From Monoplex corrugatus (Eukaryota > Mollusca > Gastropoda > Littorinimorpha > Ranellidae): a DNA stretch of 64,000 bases. The stretch covers positions 170,129,995-170,193,994 of the forward strand of contig CM060305.1 in NCBI GenBank assembly GCA_030674185.1, given 5' to 3'. Numbering within the stretch: position 1 is the first letter of the stretch; each line of letters starts with the position of its first letter. The position numbers and the translations under genes are program-made. Shown here piece by piece: positions 11,267 to 22,723 of this stretch. A model generated the notes under the pieces. That model did not search any database and was not told the origin of the DNA. It worked only from the letters and a program-made list of their open reading frames with translations.

Positions 11267-11995
11267 GATGGTGATCCAAGAACTCACCCAAAGTCATGTC
11301 ATGATTGTGGGGCGCCAACATGCAGAGGTCATTGCCTAATGTATGACAGTCAGATAATTATGATTATGTCAAATTTGCTAACCTGTCAGCTGACGATTTC
11401 AGGAAGAGACCCTGAGGTGGAATCATCTCATTCTGGAATTGATCTGGAAGCAGGTACTTTCAGGGTCGTTGGCCAAGTTGCTGTTCAGTCTGTGTTTACC
11501 TGCTTTAAGTTTTGCTGTTCTTCCTTCTGTTGAAAATGAAACCATCAGCATGGTATTGGCTCTTAGTTTATGTCCAGTTTGATTCTTGCTGTGTCTCTTA
11601 AGTTTATGTCCAATTTATGCTCGCTGCCTGAACTGTTGCTGCAGTTCCGTTTGTGTTTTGATCAAGAGCATATGACCATAGCATTGCTTGATCAGGTTGT
11701 TGTCTTGTTTGATTTCTGGATGATTTCTGTTTGGGCTTCTACCAGTCTCTGTGCTTGTTTGTGTTTTTATTTGTTTTGTTTTGTGATTTTGTTTTTATTT
11801 TTGTTTTTCATCTTTCCGTCTGTAGTTTTTGATGTTCGTGTTTGGTGCAATGTTTAATTTTCCTCTCTAAGGTTGTTTTACTCAGTTCATCATTTGTTTG
11901 CTCATTGTATGGGAATCATGGCATTTGCCATGACTGTCTTTGTTTCTTCCATCTCTTGACATCTGTGGTGCTAACTTACATGGAAACATCTGAGC
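11264..11995. other. Intron sequence without recognised features
   Basis: T-rich unique sequence. Short open frames are hydrophobic and T-driven, and no splice-supported exon was seen. Confidence 0.4.
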
Positions 11996-12130
11996 ATTGT
12001 ATGGCCGCCTTGAAAAGCATTGTATGGCCGCCTTGAAAAGCATTGTATGGCCGCCTTGAAAAGCATTGTATGGCCGCCTTGAAAAGCATTGTATGGCCGC
12101 CTTGAAAAGCATTGTATGGCCGCCTTGAAA
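11996..12130. repeat. 23-bp tandem array, 6 copies
   Basis: The unit gcattgtatggccgccttga (plus 'aaa') repeats with almost no divergence, so the expansion is young. Confidence 0.95.
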
Positions 12131-12427
12131 ACGTTGACAGTTTGAGTTGATTTGTCATCTGTTGTGCTTTTATTTGTTTTTGTTTTTCTTTCCCATGTCT
12201 GTTGGCTTCTGCTTCATACAATTCTTGCATGCTGTTTTGATAAACATTTCCAGAAAATGATACACTAGAGTATCATGCTAAGTCATCAGTAGAATACCTG
12301 TTTTGGCAGTAGACCTTAAGCTGCTTTATTGGGTGAAGAAATAAAAGGTTTAGATTACTGCAGGAAACGGGGATAGGATGCGGAAGTAAAAGGGTTAAAA
12401 ATTTTTTTTACCTAAGTACTAGAGATA
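12131..12427. other. Unique spacer with a partial palindromic-element arm
   Basis: Around 12,357-12,398, 'actgcaggaaacggggatag' followed by 'gatgcggaagtaaaagggttaa' resembles one arm of the dispersed palindromic element. The rest is unrecognised. Confidence 0.4.
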
Positions 12428-14885
12428 TTTTAAGTTAGACTGATTGTATAGAATTGTTCATCCAGGAGATATCCAAAGTTAAACTGATTGTATAGAATTG
12501 TTCATCCAGGAGATATCCAAAGTTAGACTGATTGTATAGAATTGTTCATCCAGGAGATATCTTAAGTTAGACTGATTGTATAGAATTGTTCATCCAGGAG
12601 ATATCCAAAGTTAAACTGATTGTATAGAATTGTTCATCCAGGAGATATCCAAAGTTAAACTGATTGTATAGAATTGTTCATCCAGGAGATATCCAAAGTT
12701 AAACTGATTGTATAGAATTGTTCATCCAGGAGATATCCTAAGTTAGACTGGTTGTATAGAATTGTTCATCCAGGAGATATCCTAAGTTAGACTGGTTGTA
12801 TAGAATTGTTCATCCAGGAGATATCCAAAGTTAAACTGATTGTATAGAATTGTTCATCCAGGAGATATCCAAAGTTAGACTGATTGTATGGAATTGTTCA
12901 TCCAGGAGATATCCTAAGTTAGACTGATTGTGTAGACTTGTTCATCCAGGAGATATCCAAAGTTAGACTGGTTGTATAGAATTGTTCATCCAGGAGATAT
13001 CCTAAGTTAGACTGGTTGTATAGAATTGTTCATCCAGGAGATATCCAAAGTTAGACTGATTGTGTAGACTTGTTCATCCAGGAGATATCCAAAGTTAGAT
13101 TGGTTGTATAGAATTGTTCATCCAGGAGATATCCTAAGTTAGATTGGTTGTATAGAATTGTTCATCCAGGAGATATCCAAAGTTAGATTGGTTGTATAGA
13201 ATTGTTCATCCAGGAGATACCCTAAGTTAGATTGGTTGTATAGAATTGTTCATCCAGGAGATACCCTAAGTTAGATTGGTTGTATAGAATTGTTCATCCA
13301 GGAGATACCCTAAGTTAGATTGGTTGTATAGAATTGTTCATCCAGGAGATACCCTAAGTTAGATTGGTTGTATAGAATTGTTCATCCAGGAGATACCCTA
13401 AGTTAGATTGGTTGTATAGAATTGTTCATCCAGGAGATACCCTAAGTTAGACTGGTTGTATAGAATTGTTCATCCAGGAGATACCCTAAGTTAGATTGGT
13501 TGTATAGAATTGTTCATCCAGGAGATACCCTAAGTTAGACTGGTTGTATAGAATTGTTCATCCAGGAGATATCCAAAGTTAGGCTGATTGTGTAGAATTG
13601 TTCATCCAGGAGATATCCAAAGTTAAACTGATTGTATAGAATTGTTCATCCAGGAGATATCCAAAGTTAGACTGATTGTGTAGACTTGTTCATCCAGGAG
13701 ATATCTTAAGTTAGACTGATTGTATAGAATTGTTCATCCAGGAGATATCTTAAGTTAAACTGATTGTATAGAATTGTTCATCCAGGAGATATCCAAAGTT
13801 AGACTGATTGTGTAGACTTGTTCATCCAGGAGATATCTTAAGTTAGACTGATTGTATAGAATTGTTCATCCAGGAGATATCTTAAGTTAGACTGATTGTA
13901 TGGAATTGTTCATCCAGGAGATATCCAAAGTTAGACTGATTGTATAGAATTGTTCATCCAGGAGATATCCAAAGTTAGACTGATTGTATGGAATTGTTCA
14001 TCCAGGAGATATCCTAAGTTAAACTGATTGTATAGAATTGTTCATCCAGGAGATATCTTAAGTTAGACTGATTGTATAGAATTGTTCATCCAGGAGATAT
14101 CCTAAGTTAAACTGGTTGTATAGAATTGTTCATCCAGGAGATATCCTTAGTTAGACTGATTGTATAGAATTGTTCATCCAGGAGATATCCAAAGTTAGAC
14201 TGATTGTATAGAATTGTTCATCCAGGAGATATCCAAAGTTAAACTGATTGTATAGAATTGTTCATCCAGGAGATATCCAAAGTTAGACTGATTGTGTAGA
14301 ATTGTTCATCCAGGAGATATCCAAAGTTAGACTGATTGTGTAGAATTGTTCATCCAGGAGATATCCAAAGTTAGACTGATTGTGTAGACTTGTTCATCCA
14401 GGAGATATCCAAAGTTAAACTGATTGTATAGAATTGTTCATCCAGGAGATATCCAAAGTTAGACTGATTGTATGGAATTGTTCATCCAGGAGATACCCTA
14501 AGTTAGACTGATTGTGTAGACTTGTTCATCCAGGAGATATCCAAAGTTAAACTGATTGTATAGAATTGTTCATCCAGGAGATATCCAAAGTTAGACTGAT
14601 TGTATGGAATTGTTCATCCAGGAGATACCCTAAGTTAGACTGATTGTATGGAATTGTTCATCCAGGAGATATCCAAAGTTAAACTGATTGTATAGAATTG
14701 TTCATCCAGGAGATATCCAAAGTTAGACTGATTGTATGGAATTGTTCATCCAGGAGATATCCAAAGTTAGACTGGTTATATAGAATTGTTCATCCAGGAG
14801 ATACCCTAAGTTAGACTGGTTGTGTAGACTTGTTCATCCAGGAGATATCCAAGTTAGACTGATTGTGTAGAATTGTTCATCCACA
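12428..14885. repeat. 44-bp tandem array, about 56 copies
   Basis: The unit contains gattgtatagaattgttcat followed by 'ccaggagatatcc'. Variants cluster: 'gatacccta' with 'attggttg' forms dominate 13,200-13,550, and 'gatatccaaagtta' forms dominate the flanks. This implies local homogenisation. Confidence 0.96.
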
Positions 14886-15114
14886 TGAGACATGTTTATG
14901 GATGGAGATGGGTCAGACAAGATGGGTGTCAAAAAGAAGAAAGGAGACAGGTCACAGAAGTCTTGCTTTAAGTTTAAGTATACTTAACCCAGCACACACT
15001 GCTGTACAACTTGTACAAGTTTCTAGAGTTTCTCTTCTCTGTTCCCGCCCTGTCTGTCTGTCTGTCTCACCCACTAAAATGACTTTGTGGCCTATTCCGT
15101 AAACCCATTCAGAT

Positions 15115-15116
<2 letters not shown>
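14886..15116. other. Unique spacer
   Basis: About 230 bp of intron sequence with a short (CTGT)n at 15,050-15,067. Nothing else was recognised. Confidence 0.4.
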
Positions 15117-15176
<60 letters not shown>

Positions 15177-15718
15177 ACTCATACACACACATGCACGTGC
15201 ACATGCACACACACACTCTCACACAAACACCACAGACACACACACACACTCACAGACACACACACACACACACACACACACAACACACACAAGACACACA
15301 CACACACAACAACACACACACACAGACACCACACACACACACACACAGACACACACACACACACGACACACAACACAGACACAGAGACACACACACACGC
15401 ACACACATAGACACACACACACGACACACAACACACACACAGACACACACACGACACACACACACAGACATACAGACACACACACAGACACACAGACATA
15501 TACACACAGACACACACACAGACACACACGACACAGATACACAGACACAGATAGACACAGACACACAGACAGACACACAAACACATACAGACACACACAC
15601 AGACAGACAGACAGACAGCACAGACAACACACACACACACACACACACAGACACACACACACACACACACACAACAACACACACACACACACAGAACACA
15701 CACACACACACACACACA

Positions 15719-15767
<49 letters not shown>

Positions 15768-15785
15768 ACACACATACACACACAA

Positions 15786-15835
<50 letters not shown>
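15117..15835. repeat. (CT)n then (CA)n compound microsatellite
   Basis: Pure CT at 15,117-15,171, then about 650 bp of CA interrupted by 'cagacac', 'acgacac' and 'aacac'. The long Cys/Val frames on the minus strand are artefacts of GT repetition. Confidence 0.97.
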
Positions 15836-15836
<1 letters not shown>

Positions 15837-16640
15837 GCTGATTGAAGCAGATTGAGGACTGCTTACACATACTCTAGAAACCCAGTCCTTCATTGTAAGT
15901 GTGGCTGACAGACCAGTTTTATCACGGTACAAAAGTTTTTTATATGGTTCAATATCTTATGTGTATATGATCAGTGATCATAATCATTGCAGTCCGCTTT
16001 TCAAGTCATATTTCCCATATAGCACTTGTGCTTTTTACCGTTAAATTTCCCCCACATGTGTCTTAGGTGTTTTCTGCTTCTGTCTTTTTACTTTTGACCT
16101 GTGACTATGGTCATGTGTTAGAAGAGATTAATTGTATTGCATGCAGTGGGTTACAAAACATTTCATTCCTTGTTTCATCTGTTTCTGTAAAATACCAGTG
16201 TTTTACACTGCTCTAATACCTGTCATGAGTGATTTCTGTTTCCGCCTTTTTACTTTTGTCTGTGCATATTTGTCAAAAACTGTGTTGTGTTGTGTGAAGC
16301 TGAGACTTAAGTTGTAAATTTATTTCAGATGAGATTAGATGAAAGCATGAAAACAGGGCAATTGTGTCTGTAACATTGTGTCTGTACATTGTGTCGTAAC
16401 GTCTGGGAAAGAACACTTGCACCTATGCCAGTCACTTAGGGATAAATACATCGTTATATGTGTGTTGATATTAATTGTGTAAACCAATTGGAACACTGTT
16501 ATTAGGTGTAATGTATGAAGTTTTGTTGATATGAATTGTGTCAGCCATTTGGAATACTGGTATCACTATCAGTCATTATGTCAGTTGTTAAGATCAAGGC
16601 TGGACTTGATTCTGAGCATTGCCTCTTAAACAGGTGATAG
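15836..16640. other. Intron sequence without recognised features
   Basis: Unique AT-rich sequence. No exon, RNA gene or mobile element was recognised. Confidence 0.4.
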
Positions 16641-17355
16641 TTTTGGATAACAGTATTTTACCTACCATTTTAATTGTATTGGATAACAGTATTTTACCTA
16701 CCACTTTAATTGTATTGGATAACAGTATTTTACTACCACTTTAATTGTATTGATAACAGTATTTTACCTACCATTTTAATTGTATTGGATAACAGTATTT
16801 TACCTACCATTTTAATTGTATTGGATAACAGTATTTTACCTACCATTTTAATTGTAAATTTGGATAACAGAATTTTACCTACCATTTTATTGTATTGGAT
16901 AACAGTATTTTACCTACCACTTTAATTGTATTGGATAACAGTATTTTACCCACCATTTAATTGTATTGGATAACAGTATTTTACCTACCACTTTAATTAT
17001 ATTGGATAACAGTATTTTACCTACCATTTTAATTGTATTGGATAACAGTATTTTACCTACCACTTTAATTATATTGGATAACAGTATTTTACCTACCATT
17101 TTAATTGTATTGGATAACAGTATTTTACCTACCACTTTAATTATATTGGATAACAGTATTTTACCTACCATTTTAATTGTATTGGATAACAGTATTTTAC
17201 CTACCACTTTAATTATATTGGATAACAGTATTTTACCTACCATTTTAATTATATTGGATAACAGTATTTTACCTACCATTTAATTGTATTGGATAACAGT
17301 ATTTTACCTACCATTTAATTGTATTGGATAACAGTATTTTACCTACCACTTTAAT
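16641..17355. repeat. 36-bp tandem array, about 20 copies
   Basis: The unit contains ttggataacagtattttacc followed by 'taccattttaattgta'. Two forms ('cattttaattgta' and 'cactttaattata') alternate between about 16,970 and 17,240, giving a 72-bp dimer. Confidence 0.95.
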
Positions 17356-18404
17356 CATCATGGCAGTTTCTTTCAGTCAATTGTCATTGTTTTTCAGTAT
17401 GATCACAACTTTGCACACACTGTAATAGAATATGTAGAATAATATTCGTTTGCATGGTTTTCTTCAACTGTGCGTGTCACATTCTTATGTATTAGAATAT
17501 TATTTACTGCAACAATTCTTGAGATTATAACTTAGCTTCTATTTCAGATGCTTGTAACAAGCAGTGAATTAAATTGACATAACTATGGAGAACAAATTGG
17601 ATGTTTGGATTCAAAGAATGATTGAATGCATTTTATTGATTTTTGATTGAAAATTGGTGAAGGATGGGATTGATTCTAACACTGTTTGGGTAACATTCAC
17701 AATTCACTTGAAGTTGAGCGCACATTAATATCATAAAGATCACTGGTTACTTACTGGTACATCAAGTGCACAAAATGAGCAGGTCAGCCTGTATAAATCA
17801 TGGATCTGTCATCGTTCATCATGAGGTCACATAAAGCATGAATTAAGTCACATTTCTTATCAGCATTATGTTATTTGTATTTGTGTATGTCTGTAAGGTG
17901 GTGGCTTATGTTTACTTATAGGTGGTAAAATTTGCTGAATATTTAGGTCTGTGGATATTCCACTGGTGATCAGCAGGAGGTCATATATTTGCCAGTCTAC
18001 ATTCCTCACTTGTACATCATCTGTATAGTCTGGAGTGCTGTTCCAGTCATGAGTCATTTTATAAAGTTTAGATTTAAATGATCTCATTGCTGTTTTTTCT
18101 TTTTTAAATGTTTGGTTTCAATAGCCATTGCCAATTGGCTGATGGTGTAAAGTAGAGCTGACAAAACCACAGAGTGAAAGGATACAAACAACATGATACA
18201 TGCTAATTGCTATTTACATGTATTGAGGCTTACCTGCTCATTTTATCCTCTATGGCTAATGTAAGCATGTGTGACATTATCATCAGTGAGATAGCCCATC
18301 GTTCACCCTAGATCCACACTTGACATTTCACTGGTTGAATTCTCACTGTGTGCAATTGCTTCACTCACTGCACTGTGTGTGTGTGCTGTGCTTTGTCACT
18401 GTAG
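17356..18404. other. 3' part of the long intron, no recognised element
   Basis: Unique sequence leading to the acceptor 'ctttgtcactgtag' at 18,404. A 73-codon minus-strand open frame (18,087-17,866) was examined and matched nothing I know. Confidence 0.45.
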
Positions 18405-18655
18405 GCCAAGTTGCTCAGCAGGAGGCTCAGGGGCAATCCCCGGCAACCCAAGACAAAACAGAAGAACCAACAGAGGCAGCAAAAGATGCAACGGCAGAAG
18501 AAGGTAAAGCAGAAGAACAGAAGGACACTCAGGCACAAGACACTAAAAGCGAAGAACCCCAGACTGAAGAAGCTAAAGGACAAGAACAAAAAGAAGAAGG
18601 TAAAGCGGAAGAACAGAAAGACGCTACAGCAGACGACAAGAAAGAAGGGGAATAA
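18405..18655 (+). CDS. Lys/Glu/Gln-rich C-terminal exon, with in-exon alternative donors
   Basis: The acceptor is 'gtcactgtag' at 18,404. The exon enters in phase 1, so G from 903 plus GC gives Gly, and the frame reads QVAQQEAQGQSPATQ then a run of Glu, Lys, Gln and Ala. A near-repeat containing EEGKAEEQKD occurs twice (about 18,498 and 18,594), which suggests internal duplication. It ends KKEGE with TAA at 18,653-18,655. Two good donors lie inside (gaag|gtaaag at 18,504 and 18,600) and one lies just past the stop (acaag|gtacgc at 18,669); all three are in phase 1. The chain is charged and probably disordered. The protein is not recognised. Splicing from 18,599 to the exon at 19,881 would give a different C-terminus. 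Confidence 0.65.
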
Positions 18656-18668
18656 GGAAAAACACAAG

Positions 18669-19536
18669 GTACGCAGCAGAAAGATGACAACGCTGCTGCC
18701 AAAAACTGACCAGGTTTGTGTGGACACGGCTTGCATTTGTATTTCAGGGTTCCCATATAATTGCCGTGTTATGGCAGCGTTTTACCTAAGAACAGGATTC
18801 CATTTTGTCACTTCAGTCTGAAAAATATGGGTCTACTGTTTGGCATGGGTTGAACTTTGACATGTGGGTTGGGTAAGAACTAACATGATGCTGTTCACAG
18901 AGTGGCTTTTCCTAATATGCACATGCTGTCACCAGTGTCTGCAACAGACAACAGAGCTTTTGATTTGAAAGGGTTGGTCTCGGTGTGGTGTTGGTGTTGG
19001 TGTTTTGTGGGAAGGATGGGTGTGGTTGTTGTGCACTGTTTGGGTTTGCTGTTTACACATTTTTGTCGGTAACATTATTGTAAGAATGCACGTGTTGGAA
19101 AGGAGTACCTTTGATCTATATGCCGATTGTACAAATGTGTGCAAAGTTTTGTGTAAACACTTTGAAAATATAAAATAATCATTTGTGATTTTCTTATTTT
19201 CAGCTTGAACAACAGACACCAAATAAAAAAGTGAGTTACTGTTTTGTTGCATTCATTGTGGTTGTAATTATAGTTTTAAAAACAGTATTAAAAAGTATTT
19301 GTTTACACTTCATAAGAAATTGTGCATACAGTTGATGCAGGAATTGCTTGCTATAGGCGTATTGTGATCAATTTGTGTCTTAGGAAAAAGCATAACAACC
19401 TTGTCACAGTGATCTAAAATATGCATACAAATGATGTACAAAGCTGCTCAGTTCTTCTCCAAATGCCTGATCATCAGTCATTGATGAACACCATAAGCAT
19501 CAGATGGAAGACTGAATACAGATGAAGTCTTTTACA
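18669..19536 (+). other. Intron or 3' UTR sequence
   Basis: It follows the donor at 18,669. A 27-bp segment at 19,204-19,230 is flanked by 'ttttcag' and 'gtgagt' like a microexon, but it holds an immediate in-frame stop if joined in phase 1. No other features were recognised. Confidence 0.4.
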
Positions 19537-19868
19537 ACATTCTGACATAGTGTACATTGAAGTAGGACTTTGTGTACTGAGATAGAGCTTTTTAACATTT
19601 ATGTGTTCAGTGATGTACCATTCTGACATAGTGTACATTGAAATAGGACTTTGTGTACTGAGATAGAGCTTTTTAACATTTTATGTGTTCAGTGATGTAA
19701 CATTTTTGACATAGTGTACATTGAAATAGGACTTTGTGTACTGGAGATAGGGCTTTTTAACATTTTATGTGTTCAGTGATGTAACATTCTGACATAGTGT
19801 ACATTGAAATAGGACTTTGTGTACTGAGATAGGGCTTTTTAACATTTTATGTTTCAGTGATGTACCAT
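19537..19868. repeat. Tandem array of about 82 bp, 4 copies
   Basis: The unit contains catagtgtacattgaaatag followed by 'gactttgtgtactgagatag'. Copies differ by a few bases and single-base indels. The last copy ends about 10 bp before the acceptor at 19,880. Confidence 0.93.
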
Positions 19869-19880
19869 TTCTTGCCCTAG

Positions 19881-19945
19881 GACAGGAAATGATGAGAGGT
19901 GAAGATGACGCACTGAGTGAAGAAGTGAAGCATTTGTCTAGTTAA
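19881..19945 (+). CDS. Alternative last coding exon of the Lys/Glu-rich gene
   Basis: The acceptor is 'cttgccctag' ending at 19,880. Joined in phase 1 to the donor at 18,600 (or 18,504), the first codon is Gly. The frame then reads QEMMRGEDDALSEEVKHLSS and stops at TAA 19,943-19,945. The acidic composition suits the upstream exons, and the phase match was not forced. A 3' UTR would continue to the polyadenylation signal at 20,404. Whether this exon or the stop at 18,653 is the main terminus needs transcript data. Confidence 0.45.
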
Positions 19946-20403
19946 AGGAAGATCCTATTCATCTGAGTTGTAATGATTCAGAAGGAAATGATACCCAGAA
20001 AACAGACTGTGTACTGAATGAAGCTACCTTGCGGTAAGACTAATCATACTATTTCTGATTTTCTTCAGCAGCAGCAGCAACAACAACAGCAGTACCACTG
20101 GAATTTTAACACTGTCCATAGAGTGTGACACTACATACAGACCAGAGTTCAACATACTTGACTGTGTGCTCAACCTACCTGACTATGTGACGCTGTATAA
20201 CAAACAAGTCTTGACTTTCCTTTGTGTCATCAATTTTTATTTGTGATCACATGAAGAACTACTTCACCAAAGGACAAAATGACTGAAGATTGATGGTGAA
20301 ACTGGTCATAGTAAAAGAAGAAAAAAAAAAAGGAAAAAAAAAAAGAAGGTATCTGAGATGGCAAAATGCAGCAATAGATTAACAGAAATGAATTCCTTGT
20401 TTG
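19946..20403 (+). other. Probable 3' UTR, with a short CAG/CAA tract
   Basis: It runs from the alternative stop to the polyadenylation signal. It includes (CAG)n(CAA)n at about 20,067-20,092, directly after 'tttcttcag'. A-rich runs at 20,317-20,345 precede the signal. Confidence 0.45.
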
Positions 20404-20409
20404 AATAAA
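20404..20409 (+). terminator. Polyadenylation signal AATAAA (plus strand)
   Basis: 'gaataaagacc' is followed by GT/T-rich sequence. It is the first well-placed AATAAA after both candidate stops. Confidence 0.55.
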
Positions 20410-20429
20410 GACCACCCATGCACGTTATT

Positions 20430-20683
20430 CATTAGTAGTGGGAGAAAATAATTCAACGTTTAATGAATATGAATACATCACAATTTTCATGTATGACTTT
20501 TTAGCCTTGGGAAATGTAAATACTGAATAATTTTTGGTAAAATGGTATTAAGTCAAAATCTTACTCTGTGCTTTTTGTTTGCTTATTTATTTTCGTAACA
20601 TGTCACATTACCATGTCTTTATCATTGAAACATGTTTAATCATTTACACTTATAACAACTTACACTATTGAAGAAAAGAAACT

Positions 20684-20741
<58 letters not shown>

Positions 20742-21139
20742 CATACACATACACACACACACACACACACATGCATGCATGCATATACATATGCATGTGC
20801 ATTTTACACACATCAAACAGCTGACATAATATTACTGGTATCAAACGTCTGTAGAAAGTTACTCAGTATACAAACTACAAACTGGTAGAACGTCAGTAAG
20901 AAGCAACACGTTGGTTTGTTTCATTTCATTGTTCAAACTATGGTTTTCTGCATTTGCAAAGTGTATGTAATGTATGACCTTTGACCTCTGTACAGTATTG
21001 CATTCCATTCAAAAAGAATGTTTTGATTATAAGAAGCAAGTTTGTCACCAGAGTCTGGACATCTTATGTTTGATATGGATGATCGTGTTCTGTCAGTTCA
21101 TCTTTTGGAGTGGATCTGTGTGACTTTGTGTGACTAAAC
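20430..21139. other. Intergenic sequence with CT/CA microsatellite
   Basis: AT-rich intergenic sequence. A compound (CT)n(CA)n tract lies at 20,687-20,771. No gene was recognised. Confidence 0.5.
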
Positions 21140-22020
21140 CTTTTGACTCCCTTACCCTGTCCACCAGCAATCCTGCATTGTCAACCATGCTAGCAAAGCA
21201 AAAGCTTAACCCTTTGACTCCCTTACCCTATCCACCAGCAATCCTGCATTGTCAACCATGCTAGCAAAGCAAAAGCTTAACCCTTTGACTTCCTCACCCT
21301 ATCCACTAGCAATCCTGCATTGTCAACTATGCTAGCAAAGCAAAAGCTTAACCCTTTGACTCCCTCACCCTATCCACCAGCAATCCTGCATTGTCAACCA
21401 TGCTAGCAAAGCAAAAGCTTAACCCTTTGACTTCCTCACCCTATCCACCAGCAATCCTGCATTGTCAACCATGCTAGCAAAGCAAAAGCTTAACCCTTTG
21501 ACTTCCTCACCCTATCCACTAGCAATCCTGCATTGTCAACTATGCTAGCAAAGCAAAAGCTTAACCCTTTGACTCCCTCACCCTATCCACCAGCAATCCT
21601 GCATTGTCAACCATGCTAGCAAAGCAAAAGCTTAACCCTTTGACTCCCTCACCCTATCCACCAGCAATCCTGCATTGTCAACCATGCTAGCAAAGCAAAA
21701 GCTTAACCCTTTGACTTCTTCACTCACCCTATCCACTAGCAATCCTGCATTGTCAACCATGCTAGCAAAGCAAAAGCTTAACCCTTTGACTTCCTCACCC
21801 TATCCACTAGCAATCCTGCATTGTCAAATATGCTAGCAAAGCAAAAGCTTAACCCTTTGACTTCCTCACCCTATCCACTAGCAATCCTGCATTGTCAACT
21901 ATGCTAGCAAAGCAAAAGCTTAACCCTTTGACTTCCTCACCCTATCCACTAGCAATCCTGCATTGTCAACTATGCTAGCAAAGCAAAAGCTTAACCCTTT
22001 GACTCCCTCAAAGGGTTAAG
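21140..22020. repeat. 71-bp tandem array, about 12 copies, derived from the palindromic element
   Basis: The unit contains ctttgactccctcaccctat followed by 'ccaccagcaatcctgcattg', 'tcaaccatgctagcaaagc' and 'aaaagcttaa'. Period 71 bp (21,211 to 21,282). Read on the opposite strand, this is the right part of the dispersed palindromic element (compare 32,380-32,420). The array ends in an inverted junction at about 22,002-22,022, where 'cctttgactccctcaaaggg' runs back into the reverse arm. Confidence 0.93.
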
Positions 22021-22164
22021 TTTTTGTAGTTAGTGGATATGGTTTGGGAGTCCAAGGGTTCATGGAATCTGTGTGACTTGATGGTTTTACTTTTTTTGGT
22101 TTTGGTTTTACCTGTCACAACTTTGCACCACCCCAGTGGTGTTGATCCCATGCTGTTCATTCTG
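22021..22164. other. Unique spacer
   Basis: Starts with a partial arm of the palindromic element ('gggagtccaagggtt'), then unique sequence. Confidence 0.4.
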
Positions 22165-22690
22165 GCTTCACAACACACTACCAGCCCCACACTCATTCAG
22201 TGTCATGGGATCCAGAAATGTCAAGCCATCGTAGGTTCACAACACACTACCAGCCCCACACTCATTCAGTGTCATGGGATCCAGAAATGTCAAGCCATCG
22301 TAGGTTCACAACACACTACCAGCCCCACACTCATTCAGTGTCATGGGATCCAGAAATGTCAAGCCATCGTAGGTTCACAACACACTACCAGCCCCACACT
22401 CATTCAGTGTCATGGGATCCAGAAATGTCAAGCCATCGTAGGTTCACAACACACTACCAGCCCCACACTCATTCAGTGTCATGGGATCCAGAAATGTCAA
22501 GCCATCGTAGGTTCACAACACACTACCAGCCCCACACTCATTCAGTGTCAGTGCCAGTTGAGCTCATGGGAACCAGAAATGTCAAGCCATCGTAGATTCA
22601 CAACACACTACCAGCTCCACACTCATTCAGTGTCAGTGCCATTTGAGCTCATGGGATCCAGAAATGTCAAGCCATCATGGGTTCACCCAC
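22165..22690. repeat. 69-bp tandem array, about 8 copies
   Basis: The unit contains cacactaccagccccacact followed by 'cattcagtgtcatgggatcc'. The first copies are identical, and the last two carry a 9-15 bp insertion ('agtgccagttgagct'). Because 69 is a multiple of three, frames stay open (22,033-22,713), but this is repeat translation without gene context. Confidence 0.95.
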
Positions 22691-22723
22691 AAGAGGAGAC
22701 ATTGCAACAGTAAGGAGACCAGC

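Noticed and set aside
15087..15932. Open frames of over 200 codons on both strands
   Set aside because: Same cause: CT and CA runs. Composition is entirely dictated by the dinucleotides.
17866..18087. 73-codon minus-strand frame in the plus-gene intron
   Set aside because: Not repeat-derived, but no family match that I know and no convincing splice sites.
19204..19230. 27-bp microexon flanked by ttttcag and gtgagt
   Set aside because: In phase 1, required by the neighbouring exons, it begins with an immediate stop. Kept only as a possible UTR exon.
22033..22713. 226-codon open frame with 23-residue repeats
   Set aside because: It is produced by a 69-bp array (a multiple of three). No splice or family support, and it lies in intergenic sequence.
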